From the NCBI RefSeq assembly GCF_018991925.1, contig NW_024729645.1, positions 186,001 through 250,000 on the forward strand: a stretch of 64,000 nucleotides of DNA, in the 5' to 3' direction. The position numbers and the translations under genes were made by a program. Source of the DNA: Homarus americanus. Lineage: Eukaryota; Arthropoda; Malacostraca; Decapoda; Nephropidae. Below are positions 10,376 to 22,800 of this stretch, in pieces. Below the pieces are notes generated by a model that ran no database searches, was not told the origin of the DNA, and was given only the letters and a program-made list of their open reading frames with translations. How positions within the stretch are numbered: position 1 is the first letter of the stretch; each line of letters starts with the position of its first letter.

Positions 10376-11298
10376 ACATTAGATTACGTTGGGCATGACT
10401 GACCTTGGTTAATAAAGTTAGGTAAAACGAAATCAGGTACACAGGAACACCCACACTTAGCACGACACCTACACCGTACACCCCAGCACCACGACAACCA
10501 TCTATAACACCTCCCCAGAACGACATTCAACTGCAACCGTCTGATAAAGGTCGTCCAAAACAAGACTTGAAGACGACAGCGTGAACGACAAGCCCTTGGC
10601 CAGGTCTCGCCACACACTCTGACATTCTAACTTTTCACGGCTGAACGACGGGCACTAATAAATAATACGAGAGAGATTGTGTATCATAGGAAAGATAAGT
10701 AAAAAGGGAGGGGAGGGGAGACACAAGATCCTTCCCCCATAACCTCCTCCCAGCACAGCTCAGACGGGGCGCTAAAACCTCTACTCTTCGCGGCCCACCG
10801 ACAACTACACTACTCACAAATGAACCCTTTTAGACCACTAACACGCCTCCCCCCTACCATCTACACCCCGACACTCTTAGGACATACTCAGAACCCATTC
10901 CTCCCACTACCAGTACTCCTCCCTTAATGGGCGCGCGCGTAAACACACACACCAGGAAATACATGCTTACTGGGGCCTCTACCACAGCCCACCACAGGTA
11001 ACCCACATAACTATCGAGAGTGAGTGAGACTTCCCTTCCGAGGGTGGTAGATACAGATTGGGTGGGCCTCCTGAGATTCTGACAGTGGTTCGCTAAGGTG
11101 CCGCCCATCCTGCCACCCAGTGATGGTTGTGGCCACCCAGGTGTGTCATCCATCTCACCTGCTCCTTCAACACCTCCCTCTACCGCATCCCTACTTCCTC
11201 CACCTGACATACACTCATTTTATTTCTAGACAAGGTTTCTGAATCAACTATATGAAGGGTCGTAGTATGTTGCAAGCTAGGTAAATAATAGAGAGGGA
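10376..11298. other. Intergenic sequence, no gene seen
   Basis: Mostly non-repetitive. Minus-strand frames at 10384-10617 and 10854-11210 (77 and 118 codons) lack recognisable domains. A chance origin is more likely than a gene, but the 118-codon frame is not low-complexity and cannot be fully excluded. Confidence 0.4.
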
Positions 11299-11299
11299 G

Positions 11300-12262
11300 A
11301 ACCACAATAGTCTTCCCCTGACCTCAACACACTCCACTCATCCTTCAAATTCACAATGACAGTCGCTTTCTGGCTACTCCTCAAACCACGCTTCAAGTAG
11401 TCTCCATCAATTATCTTCATGTTGAGAGCGGCGCCCTTGGGAATTGGGACTCCAGGCTCCGAGATTGTTAATAATTACGTGGGACCAGATCTGGGCTGTT
11501 GGGAAGGTATCTGAGTTGTTCAAAACCAAATTCGTGAACAAACATTAGTGCAATATAGAATTTGTGGACCAGTGCATTTTCGTGAGGTTTAACACTCCTA
11601 GTCAGTCTTCACATCGTTTCTTCTACATAACGTTACGCAGTTTTCGCATTAGGCCAGCATAAAAGTTACTGTTAATAGTTGTTTTATACGGCAGGAAGTT
11701 GATCAGCAGAAGCCCAGGAAACTGAGGCTATAATCCTGTCGTCCAGAGACTTGCATTCGGAACTTGTTAGCGTTGGGGAACTCGGGTGCTTCCCCTGCAT
11801 GGAACTTGGAGTCCCAATTATGAATCCAGACATCATCTCCCATCACCAAATAGTGGAAGAAAGTTTGCTGGGTCGGTTCCATACAGTTCAATGACCTTGT
11901 GACGTGAGACCATCCTCTGGGTGCTGATATAATGTCGCAGAAACTTTAAAACATCCCAGATCTTACGTGTCATGTCAACCTCAGTGTTAGTATTTACTTG
12001 AGCTACTTTAATATGCCGTTGGCCCTCCCTCCCCTCACTCAGGGTTCACTCTCCTCCCCGGTGGCATCTGAAGGCCGTCCTGGCCAGGGTTCACCGTCAA
12101 GGCTCTCAAGCTAACACTTGAATTCTTTGTCCCTCTTTGTTATGGCAGCACATGAGGGGGACCTGTACCATACACTCCAGCAGTACGTCAATGAACTTCC
12201 TGTTGTGTAACCTTCTTTGTTAGGAATTTCTCGACACACAGATGCTTAATTTTGTAAACACC
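11300..12262 (-). pseudogene. Decayed mariner-like transposase
   Basis: Read on the minus strand, fragments in several frames line up in order with a mariner transposase (about 345 residues), the cut-and-paste enzyme that binds terminal repeats and inserts at TA. From the N terminus: EKFLTKKV near 12235 (first helix-turn-helix region); PGRPSDAT near 12075 (the GRP linker); FFHYLVMGDDVWIH near 11840 (first catalytic Asp region); FLPYKTTINSNFYAGL near 11680; HENALVHK near 11575 (family HDNAPVH, so the second Asp is Glu here); SPDLVPRNY near 11480 (family SPDLAPSDY, so the third Asp is Asn); and EAWFEE-PES with VECVEVRG near 11390-11310. Stops and frameshifts separate the blocks and two catalytic residues are lost, so it is inactive. 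Only the 62-codon piece at 11703-11891 is open for any length. Terminal repeats were not located. Confidence 0.85.
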
Positions 12263-12812
12263 GATATTTTCTCTGACAATACACTTTAAACTCTCATTCT
12301 ATATTAACATACTGTATCAAATTAGTCAAATTAACTAAAATAAATACCGAAACATTCAATTTAACGTTAACCAAAAATAATGGCACTCTACAGGAGTATT
12401 TATTACTTTACCCTTGAATCACAAAACATTATCGCTAACAATTCTATAGTTTGTTAAGTAATGTAAAAAAAAAAACGTACAATGCAAAATTTCTTAGTTA
12501 AAAAAAAATAAAACGTAATATTAAAAGGAAAAAAAAAGGAAAATGTAAAGCTGTGATGATTAATGCGAAAAAGACAGGTGAGGAGAGGGAAGACATTCGT
12601 CAACACCAACACTACGGACAGTCAACTTACCTGTATCAACACCAGCAACACCTACACCAACAAAACACACCTCAGATCAGCTTACCTGCAAAACAAGACA
12701 AAAAAAAAACATACATTAGTCACCTGGGAACAGAGTATTTAAGAAACAAAACAAACTTTAAAATACCAACAGCCGCAATTACCATTAACCCTTCCCGCCA
12801 GGTGAGGTATGG
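12263..12812. other. AT-rich sequence, no gene seen
   Basis: Contains A-runs near 12463-12540 and a short CAACACCAACA-rich patch near 12600-12670. The right end of the mariner insertion should lie in the first part, but I could not identify its terminal repeat. Confidence 0.4.
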
Positions 12813-13230
12813 GTAGAGGGAGGGGAGGGGGGGGGGGGAGGATATACCAGAATGTGGAGGGAAGGAGGGATTGGAAATTTGGAAAGGGTAATGGGAGAAA
12901 TTGGGAGTTAGAAGGGATGGGGAGTATTGACGGGGGGATGAAAAAAAATGGAAGGGGATTTGAATGGAAGGGAAATGGGGCAGTGAAAGACAGGGAGAAT
13001 TGGGATTGTAGAGGGAGGACTCAGGAGTTTGAAAGGAAAGAGGGTTAGGAAGAAGAGCTGGGGGAGTTTGGAGGGAGAGAAGGAATGATGAGCTAAGGAG
13101 AAGGGGAAGAGCCGAAAGTTTGAAGGATGAGGGGGGATGAGGGGGGAGGAGAGGGGAAGGAAGGAAGGAAGGAAGGAAGGAAGGAAGGAGAGAGTTCTGG
13201 AGGGAGGGAGGGGGAGAGAGAGAGAGAACA
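12813..13230. repeat. Purine-rich tract with (GGAA)n
   Basis: G/A-rich with a G-run at 12829-12838, GGAGGGA motifs and (GGAA)n at 13157-13188. Frames are low complexity on both strands. Confidence 0.8.
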
Positions 13231-13409
13231 CCACCACAACTCCAACATTCACAAACACATTAAACTTTCACCCTCAAAATTTCTGACCTATTGGAAAAAA
13301 AAAACCGACGGTGTTAATCATAGGTCAGTACTACATAATGTACACTACACCTACCTGGGGAATGGCTTAGCTCCTCCTTACCTGGGGTCATTATGAGTAA
13401 GGTACCCAT

Positions 13410-13806
13410 TACTCACCTGAGATCATTATGAGTACCTGTGGGTCACTTAGATTCATTATGAACATTTGTGAGTCACTTAGGATCATTATGAGCAACTGTG
13501 AGTCGATTGGTGTTATTATGAGCACCTGTGAGTCGATTGGTGTTATTATGAGCACCTGTGAGTTTCTTGGGATCATTATGAGCACCTGTGAGTTTCTTGG
13601 GATCATTATGAGCACCTGTGAGTTTTTTGGGATCATTATGAACACTTGTGAGTTTCTTGGGATCATTATGAGCACCTGTGAGTCACTTGGATTCATTATG
13701 AGCACCTGTGAGTCACTTGGATTCATTATGAGCACCTGTGAATCGATTGGTGTCCTTATGAGCACCTGTGAGTCAATTGGTGTCATTATGAGTACCTGTG
13801 ACAATG
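13410..13806. repeat. 30-bp minisatellite, about 13 copies
   Basis: ATTATGAGCACCTGTGAGT recurs every 30 bp; the variable part is CACTTGG, CGATTGG or TTCTTGG. Because 30 is a multiple of three, open frames run through it on both strands (128 and 145 codons). They are not considered genes. Confidence 0.95.
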
Positions 13807-13903
13807 AAAAATAACTCACAACAATAACAACGTTAAATAGCTCCAATTACACTCCTAAATAAACACGTGAACACGGTCTATCTTTGACCACATCTTATAC
13901 AAT

Positions 13904-14190
13904 AAACCACCAATCATCGCCATCCACATCTCAAACCACCAATCATCGTCATTCACATCTCAAACCACCAATCATCGTCATCCACATCTCAACCACCAGT
14001 CATCGCCATCCACATCTCAACCACCAATCATCGTCATTCACATCTCAACCACCAATCATCGTCATCCACATCTCAACCACCAATCATCGTCATCCATATC
14101 TCAACCACCAGTCATCGCCATCCACATCTCAACCACCAATCATCGTCATCCACATCTCAACCACCAATCATCGTCATCCACATCTCTCTT
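13904..14190. repeat. 28-bp minisatellite, about 10 copies
   Basis: CACCAATCATCGTCATCCAC recurs at 28-bp spacing (for example 14044 to 14072). Early units carry an extra A. The unit contains CCAAT. Confidence 0.93.
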
Positions 14191-14227
14191 ACTCACCCCC
14201 CAAACTTGCTCATCTCTTACCTATAAC

Positions 14228-14280
14228 AGTACTTTATCCTATCCTATCCTATCCTAACCTAACCTAATCTAACCTATCCC
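14228..14280. repeat. CTATC to CCTAA short repeat
   Basis: CCTATCCTATCCTATCC grades into CCTAACCTAACC, so a pentamer variant sits beside the telomere-like pentamer. Confidence 0.8.
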
Positions 14281-14454
14281 CCAAAAATACCCCAGAGTAA
14301 GTTAGGTTAACTAGAGATTGGTTGGCTGGAGTCGACTGAATAATGAATGGTGAAGCGATCATGCTGTGTGTGGTGGTAGTTGTATGCGAGTGACCCAGCC
14401 TACTGATGTATAATGTAAACAAACACTGTCTACACCGCACAACTCCCTATAGGC

Positions 14455-14490
14455 TATAAAAGATGGATACACCGCAGCGATCAAGAACTG
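14455..14490 (+). promoter_or_regulatory. TATA-box promoter candidate
   Basis: TATAAAAG at 14455 lies in unique sequence. About 27 bp downstream GATCAAGAAC could hold an initiator-like start. No gene is recognised downstream; the next open frame, 14506-14700, is short and featureless. Weak support. Confidence 0.22.
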
Positions 14491-14778
14491 TCCGTAGGTG
14501 CGTTAGTGCCGGGTGCGTATAGACCGTATTTGAGAAAACTTCAACACGTGGCAAAATGCTGTCTGTCAGTCAGTCAGTCAGTCCAGGAGGCTAACACTGA
14601 GCAGACAGTCAGACACACTCAACCAAAAATACAACTATTAACACACATCTCCCTTCCTACAAACTCATTACAATATACAGGTGGAAAATTTGGTAATTAG
14701 CCTTCACACACACCTGTCAAAACGTCAGTCCTGGGATATGATGAGTTTAGTCAAGATCAACGATAATAACATTTTGTT

Positions 14779-14889
<111 letters not shown>

Positions 14890-15239
14890 CCCCACACACA
14901 CACAATGATCAAAGGACTAACATACATGAAAAATAAAACACGCTACACTCAGTTCAAAGATTCAAACTGATGGAAAATTTTCAACCTATGTTATATAAAC
15001 TATTTTGTCCAGTGTACTGTGTGAGGCAGGCAGGCGGAGGAAACACATTTATAAAAAAGAGGAAATAGAAGAAATACGAGATAGACATGAAGAAATTGCA
15101 GAATAAAAAAAACGAAAAACATAGAGGAGGAACGGGAGAGGAAAAATGAATACAAAAGAAGAAAAACAAGAAAAGATTAAAACCAAATAAAGTGCAGGAG
15201 TTGGCAACACCACAGAGGACCACACCATCATGTTGCTAC

Positions 15240-15545
15240 TTTAAAATAACACAACAAAAAACACCACACACACGAAAAACACAGAGGCGGTACACAGCTT
15301 AAAACACACACACACACACATGTACAAAATATTGATAAAACATTTACAATTCTACGGTATACATTCATACATACAAACGTACATGTAAACATAAACACAT
15401 CCACTACACACACACACACACACAAACACACATATAAAACCTACACCACACACACGCGCACACAAAAGCCTACATCAGCCACTCACGCACACATAAAACC
15501 AACTGTACACACTCTCACACACATACACACTCTCTCTCTGTCTCC
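15240..15545. repeat. CA-rich low-complexity region
   Basis: ACACACAC tracts interspersed with CATACAT and CACGCACAC. No gene is seen. Confidence 0.75.
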
Positions 15546-15718
15546 TATTCACCCCATCTCTCCCTCATACACTCTCTACCGTCTCCTTCCCTCCCTCTCT
15601 CTCTCTTTATCTCACTCCCTCACTCTCGCTCATTTTCTCCACTATTTCTCTGCCTCGCTCCACAACTTCTTATCCTAATTGAAAAACTCCCGCCAGCAAC
15701 TTCTGCCACCCCCCCCCC

Positions 15719-15755
<37 letters not shown>

Positions 15756-16170
15756 ATTGTTCAAAATACAAATAGAGAAAGACACACAGCGGGGACGAAG
15801 GAGTGAGACACAAGACACACGACAATAATCAAGGGAAGAGGAGAAATCTTACCAAGGAAGTGAGAAGGGGTGGGTGAGGGAGATGTGAAGAGGAGGGGGT
15901 GAGTTAGGGGTGGATGGGGAGAGGAGATAGAGAAAAGGAAGAGAAATGGAAGATGAGGTAAAGAAAGGGAGGATGAAAAGCTTGAGAAATAGAGAAAAGA
16001 AGGAAAAGGGTAAGAAAAGGATTGAAAAGATTGAGAAAGAGAAGCAGTGGAAAAGATAGAGAAAAAGGGGAAGAAACGATTGAGAAAGGGAACCGGAAGA
16101 TGTAAAAAGAGAGAGGGAATATAAAAGAATGGAGAGGAGGAAGGGATAGGAGGAGCAGGAGGAGGAATGA
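15546..16170. repeat. CT-rich then AG-rich low-complexity tract
   Basis: CT-rich to about 15660, a C-run near 15712, (GA)n at 15724-15753, then purine-rich GGAAGAGA sequence to 16170. The pyrimidine and purine halves could pair as a loose inverted repeat. Confidence 0.75.
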
Positions 16171-16207
16171 CGCAAATCCCTTAATATTATTGACGGCGGG
16201 ACTAATC

Positions 16208-16229
16208 ATAATAAAAATAATAATAATAA

Positions 16230-16260
<31 letters not shown>

Positions 16261-16358
16261 AATAAAAATAATAATTATAATAATAATAATAGCAATGATG
16301 ATGATGATGATGATGATGATGATTATAATAATAATAATAATAATAATACTGTAATAAC

Positions 16359-16389
<31 letters not shown>

Positions 16390-16392
16390 TCC
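16208..16392. repeat. (AAT)n/(GAT)n compound microsatellite
   Basis: AAT triplets with AAAAAT interruptions surround a clean (GAT)n core at about 16297-16324. Confidence 0.95.
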
Positions 16393-16869
16393 TACAACTT
16401 CCCTCATTAAGTCACAACAACAACCTTGCTATATATAGACCGAGATATGCGGACGACAACCAAAATGGAGAAAATAAGGAAGAGAAGAGACAGAAAAATA
16501 AACAGGGAATAACGAGTGGACGGAGAGGCTTAGCACCGGAGTGAGGAAGGAGGTAGAATATGAAGAAAACAAATACTGAGAGGGAAGGATGGGAGTAAGG
16601 AATGAGGGGAGTGAGAAGATAACACACACAATAAAAGGTACAGAAGAAGCATAGGAAGGGAAGGAGAGAGAAGAAAGGAGAAGTGAAGAGAAAGGAAGAA
16701 AGAGATGATGAAAACTAAAACGAAGTTATGGAATGGAGAGAGAGAGAGAGAGAGAGATAATTTATTTTGTTTTTTAATTACAAGGCAAACATTTATTTAT
16801 GGTGTGAGGGCATTGGCGATGTTGAAGGGGAGGATAGGTGAGTAGGTAATGTGGGGGGGTAGTAGGCAG
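16393..16869. other. Intergenic, AG-rich, no gene seen
   Basis: Purine-rich sequence with a short (GA)n near 16736-16756. No domain-bearing frame. Confidence 0.4.
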
Positions 16870-17205
16870 CTACCAAACAGGGAGGTACTACCGCCTGGGA
16901 AGATATTGGAAGCATAATGTGTTGTCTAATGGTAGACCCTGCTGCCATATGGCCTCACGAAAATTGTGACCAAGTCCCAGGTTGCCGATCCGACTTTCTG
17001 CCTCATTTACACACAATTGCAGGGTCTCAATTGTTTCTCTTACTTTGACAACACAACATATATACATTGTCTCACTCTTGATATTTTTTTCACTGTTGTA
17101 TGTACATTATATATTATTATTATTATTATTATTATATTTTCGACCCTCAGGCTCTGATGTGGGTCAGTGACCTGTGCCCGGGTGGGCTGATCCCCGTAAA
17201 AAGAA
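16870..17205 (+). mobile_element. Dispersed repeat element, copy A
   Basis: Begins CTACCAAACAGGGAGGTACT and ends near GGGTGGGCTGATCCCCG. A copy at 26455-26838 in the opposite orientation matches along its length: TTGGAAGCATAATGTGTTG, CCATATGGC..CACGAAAATTGTGACC and TTTTCGACCC..CAGGCTCTGATG are all shared, with an internal (ATT)n. One frame over the first 110 bp (TTAWEDIGSIMCCLMV(D/N)PAAIW) is open in both copies and may be the C terminus of an element protein. The family is not recognised. Two diverged copies with the same boundaries indicate a mobile element. Confidence 0.75.
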
Positions 17206-17480
17206 TCAATATGATAAAATAATAAATAAATACAGTACATAAACCTAAATAAAAGACAAATCAAATAATAACCAAATTTTATAAGTTAATAATAAATAAA
17301 AAAATCAAGAATCAAACCAAAATATAATTTAAAATAAGATCAGTAATAATTAAAACAAAATAAATTAAAAAGACTGGTAATAAAATCAAATTAAACAAAT
17401 ACAATAAAAACACAATCAACAAACAAAAATAACAAGAAAAAAATAATCGTCTCCTTGACAACACCTTAAAAATTACGATA
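17206..17480. other. AT-rich sequence, no gene seen
   Basis: A-rich AATAAA/ATCAAA sequence. No gene. Confidence 0.4.
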
Positions 17481-17484
17481 ATAA

Positions 17485-17735
17485 AGGTAACAGAAGAGTG
17501 ATAACAGAGGTAACTAGACACAACAGGTAACAGGGTGACAAGTAACACAACAGAGGTAACGACACACAACAGAAGTAACAACACACAACAGAAGTAACAA
17601 CATACACCAGATAACACATGAAGTAACGACACACAACAGAGGTAACAACATACACCAGATAACACATGAAGTAACGACACACAACAGAGGTAACGAGACA
17701 GGTAACACAACAGGTAACAGATCTACCACACACAC
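17485..17735. repeat. GGTAACAACACACAACAGA minisatellite
   Basis: Units with GAGGTAACGACACACAACAG recur at about 20-48 bp. A clear 48-bp step is seen for CATACACCAGATAACACATG (17601 and 17649). Confidence 0.85.
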
Positions 17736-18026
17736 AGCCTCACCAGCTCGATCTTGGCTCGGGGGAATACAACCTAACTTTAAGAGTCATTAAATATGAA
17801 AGTAATTAGGGGTGACAAAAGAGGCCAACTGAAGACGTAAGTAAGGCAGATCTAGATAAACAGTGGAAGAAGGAGAATAAGAAGAAAAATAAAAAGAAAA
17901 AATAAGAAGAAAAATACAAGTCCTTAGAAACGATGAATGGAAAGAACTAAAAATATACCAAGTGTAAACAAACATATGAGCAAATGATGTTTATATGTCC
18001 CTTTGGAATTATGATAACGAGTAAAG

Positions 18027-18101
18027 AAGGAGGAGGAGGAGGAGGAGGAGGAGGAGGAGGAGGAGGAGGAGGAGGAGGAGGAGGAGGAGGAGGAGGAGGA
18101 G

Positions 18102-18133
<32 letters not shown>

Positions 18134-18135
18134 TA
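18027..18135. repeat. (AGG)n followed by (AAT)n
   Basis: About 25 uninterrupted AGG triplets, then (AAT)n. Degenerate AAT/ACA-rich DNA continues to 18336. Confidence 0.98.
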
Positions 18136-18339
18136 CCAAACTAGTAAATAATAAAATTATAACAAAAAAAAACAATGATAAAATCAGTAATAATAATCCA
18201 ATACTGTAATAATAATAAATAACAACAATAATAATAACAATACTAATAACAACAATAATAATGATAACAACAATACCCTACTAATAATAACTAAAACAAC
18301 AATAACAATAACAAACACTATACTACTAATACTGCTAAC

Positions 18340-18388
<49 letters not shown>

Positions 18389-18390
18389 TC
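18136..18390. repeat. AAT/AAC-rich degenerate microsatellite
   Basis: AATAATAACAACAATAATAA patterns end in a clean (AAT)n at about 18338-18388. Confidence 0.88.
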
Positions 18391-18429
18391 TTCCCTTCGT
18401 GGTGGAATAAAAAGGGGAAATCATAGAGC

Positions 18430-18834
18430 AGAATGACAAAAAGGCTTCTCACAAGGGATAAGGAGAGGGAAGAGAAAAGGGAGAGGGGAAGAGAAGGAGA
18501 GGGAAGGGAAAGAGAGATGGAGAGAAAAAAGGAGAAGAGAAGAGGGGAAGAGAATTGGGAGAGGGGTGGAGAAAGAGAACACAGAGGAGAGAAGAAGAGG
18601 AAGAGGGAGAGGGAAAGAGAAGAGAAAAGGAAGAGGGGAAGACAAGAGGAAGAGGAAGACAAGAGGAAGAGGAAGTCAAGAGGGAGAGGGAAGAGAAGTG
18701 GGAAAGGGGAAGAAAAGGGGAAGACAAAAGAAAGGAGAAGAGAAGGGGGGGCAGGGGAGGAAGAAGAGGAAGAGTTAAAGAAAAGAAGAATAGGGAGAGA
18801 TGGGAGAGAAAGAAGAATAGAAGAGGAAAGAGAA

Positions 18835-18915
<81 letters not shown>
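18430..18915. repeat. Purine-rich tract with long (GA)n
   Basis: GAGAGGGAAGAGAA-type sequence, then an uninterrupted (GA)n of about 76 bp at 18838-18914. The 174- and 207-codon frames here are Glu/Arg or Leu/Ser strings and are rejected as genes. Confidence 0.9.
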
Positions 18916-18918
<3 letters not shown>

Positions 18919-18984
18919 GAACAAAGGGGGAACAAGTCCACATTCTTCTGCTTTTAAAAGAAGTATTGTGCCTGTATTTTAATG

Positions 18985-18989
18985 CGTCT

Positions 18990-19021
<32 letters not shown>

Positions 19022-19073
19022 CATAAATACATACATACATACATACCTGTACGTACATACATACATACAGATC
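18985..19073. repeat. (CA)n and (CATA)n microsatellites
   Basis: (CA)n at 18988-19016, then ACATACATACAT tracts to 19070. Confidence 0.93.
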
Positions 19074-19074
19074 A

Positions 19075-19475
19075 TAGTTGTCACAGAGCCACATAAATAC
19101 AGACATAATAGTGCCACAGAAACACATACTTAGAGAGCCACAGAGCCATATACACACAGCCACAGACAGGAACTAGACCTAGAAAACTAGTCAAATAGAG
19201 TTGGCACCTGAGACCTAGAGTCATAGGTAAAGCCACAGCCATAGAGCCACAGTCAAAGCTCAACCAGCCATAGAGCCATCCAATCAAAACTCACCATCCA
19301 TACAGAGCCATCCAATCAAAACTCAACCAGCCATATAAGAGCCATCCAATCAAATTTCACCAGCTATATAGAACCATCCAATAAAATCTCACCAGCCATA
19401 TAGAACCATCCAATCAAAACTCAACCAACCATAGAGGGCCATCCAATCAAAACTCAAACCAGCCATATAGAGCCA
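19075..19475. repeat. ~32-bp GAGCCATCCAATCAAA minisatellite
   Basis: GAGCCATCCAATCAAAACTC recurs about every 32-36 bp from about 19255 (for example 19276 and 19308). Upstream, shorter CAGAGCCACA motifs from 19085 look like the decayed edge of the array. Each good unit contains CCAATCA. Confidence 0.85.
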
Positions 19476-19479
19476 GACA

Positions 19480-19855
19480 GAGCCACAAACACGAGGGCTA
19501 CAACACCTCCAAAACATTACTCACGGTTAATATAGCCAATTACCAGAGCCAACCAGAACGCTTAATGAAATTACTTCACAAACAAAGTCCAAGTTTGCTT
19601 TTCATATATCAAACCCAGAGTAAATACTGGCACCAAACTCAGCCGGGTACACACAGGCAAAACCCACATTACACAGACACGCCCAGTTGGCTCTGAAACA
19701 TCACTACAAGGATACAGGCTTAGGGGTATTATGAAGTACAGTTTACGGTTAATATTGTACTGTATCCTAAGAAATATTAGATACAGGTACAGTTAGTAGT
19801 GCTGTACCGTCAGAAATATCACTATGTGGTTACTGGTTTAGGTTTAAAGTATACT
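19480..19855. other. Intergenic sequence, no gene seen
   Basis: Non-repetitive flank between the 32-bp minisatellite and the large satellite. A TACAGTTTA..GGTTAATATTGTACTGTA segment near 19737-19772 hints at a weak inverted repeat. Confidence 0.4.
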
Positions 19856-19861
19856 CACCAT

Positions 19862-22800
19862 TGTTACCACACCCAGGGTATATACAGTATTACCACACCC
19901 AGGGATATATATAGTATTAACACACCCATGGTATATATAGTATTACCACACCCATGGTATATATAGTATTACCACACCCAGGGTATATATAGTATTACCA
20001 CACCCAGGTATATATAGTATTACCACACCCATGTATATATAGTATTACCACACCTAGGTATATATAGTATTACCACACCCAGGTATATATATAGTATTAC
20101 CACACCCAGGGTATATATAGTATTACCACACCAGGGTATATATAGTAATATACACACCCAGGGTATATATATATATTACCACACCCAGGTATATATAGTA
20201 TTACCACAATCTATGGTATATATAGTATTACCACACCATGGGTATATATAGTATTACCACACCCATGGTATATAGTATTACCACACCCATGGTATATATA
20301 TAGTACCACACCCAGGGTATATATAGTATTACCACACCCATGGTATATATAGTACACACACCCAGGATATATACAGTATACCAAACCCAGGGTTATATAT
20401 ATTACAACAACCCATGGTATATATAGTATTACCACACCCAGGGTATATATAGTATTACCACACCCAGGGTATATATAGTATTAACACCCAGTATATACAG
20501 TATACCACACCCAGGGTATATACAGTACACACACCCAGGGTATATATAGTATTACCACACCCAGGGTATATATAGTATTACCACACCCAGGTATATATAT
20601 ATTACCACACCCAGGTATATACAGTATTACACACCCAGGGTATATTACAGTATTACAATCTAGGGTATATATAGTACACACACCCAGGTATATATAGTAC
20701 CACACCCAGGTATATACAGTATTACCACACCCAGGTATATACAGTATTACCACACCCAGGTATATATAGTACACACACCCATGGTATATACACAGTACAC
20801 ACACCCAGGGTATATACAGTATTACCACACCCAGGTATATATAGTATTACCACACCCATGGTATATACAGTATTACCACACCCAGGGTATATATATATTA
20901 CCACAATCCAGGGTATATATAGTATTAACACACCATGGTATATATAGTACCACACCCATGGTATATATATATAGTACCACACCCAGGGTATATATAGTAT
21001 TACCACACCCATGGTATATATAGTATTACCACACCCAGGATATATACAGTATTACACACCCAGGGTATATACAGTATTACCAATAACCCATGGTATATAT
21101 AGTATTACCACACCCAGGGTATATATAGTACACACACCTAGGTATATATAGTATACACACCCAGGGTATATATAGTACCACACCCAGGGTATATATAGTA
21201 CACACACCCAGGGTATATATATATTACCACACCCAGGGTATATATACACACACCCAGGGTATATACAGTATTACCACACCCAGGGTATACAGTATTACCA
21301 CACCCAGGGTATATATAGTATTACACACCCAGGTATATATACCACACCCAAGTATATACAGACACACACCCAGGGTATATATAAAATACCACACCCAGGG
21401 TATATATATATTACCACACCCATGGTATATACAGTATTACCACACCCAGGTATATATATATTACCACACCCAGGGTATATATAGTATTACCACACCCATG
21501 GTATATACAGTACCACACCCAGGGTATATATAGTATTACCACACCCAGGTATATATAGTATTACCACACCCAGGTATATATATAGTAATATTCACACCCA
21601 GGGTATATACAGTATTACCACACCCAGGGTATATACAGTACACACACCCAGGTATATATAGTATTACCACACCCAGGTATATATAGTATTACCACAATCT
21701 AGGTATATATAGTATTACCACACCCAGGGTATATATAGTATTACCACACCCAGGGTATATACAGTATTACCACACCCAGGGTATATATAGTACACACACC
21801 CAGGTATATATATATTACCACACCCAGGTATATATAGTACACACACCCAGGGATATATATAGTATTACAACACCCAGGTATATACAGTACACACACCCAG
21901 GGTATATATAGTATTACCAAACCCAGGTATATATAATATTACCACACCCAGGGTATATATATATTACCACCCAGGTATATATAGTATTACCCACACCCAT
22001 GGTATATAGATATTACCACACCCAGGTATATATAGTAATACACCCAGGTATATATAGTATTACCACACTCAGGGTATATACAGTACACACACCTAGGGTA
22101 TATATAATATCACACCTAGGTATATATAGTACACACACCCAGGGTATATATAGTATTACCACACCCAGGGTATATACAGTATTACCACACCCAGGGTATA
22201 TAGTATTACCACACCCATGGTATATACATAGTACACACACCCAGGGTATATACAGTATTACCACACCCATGGTATATATAGTATTACTACACACCCAGGG
22301 TATATATAGTACACACACCCATGGTATATATAGTATACACACACCTGTGTATATATAGTATTATCACACCCAGGGTATATATATAGTATTACCACACCCA
22401 GGGTATATATAGTATTACCACACCCAGGTATATAATAGTATTAACACCCAGGTATATAAGTCACACACCAGGTATATACAGTACACACACCCAGGTATAT
22501 AAGTACACACACCCATGGTATATATAGTACACACACCCAGGGTATATATAAGTATTACCACACCCATGGTATATACATACACACACCCAGGGTATGTATA
22601 GTATTACCACACCCAGGGTATATATATATTACCACACCCATGGTATATACAGTACACACACCCAGGGTATATATAGTACACACACCCAGGGTATATATAG
22701 TATTACCACACCCAGGTATATATAGTATTACCACATCAAGTATATATAGTATTACCACACCCATGGTATATATAGTATTACCACACCCAGGATATACAGT

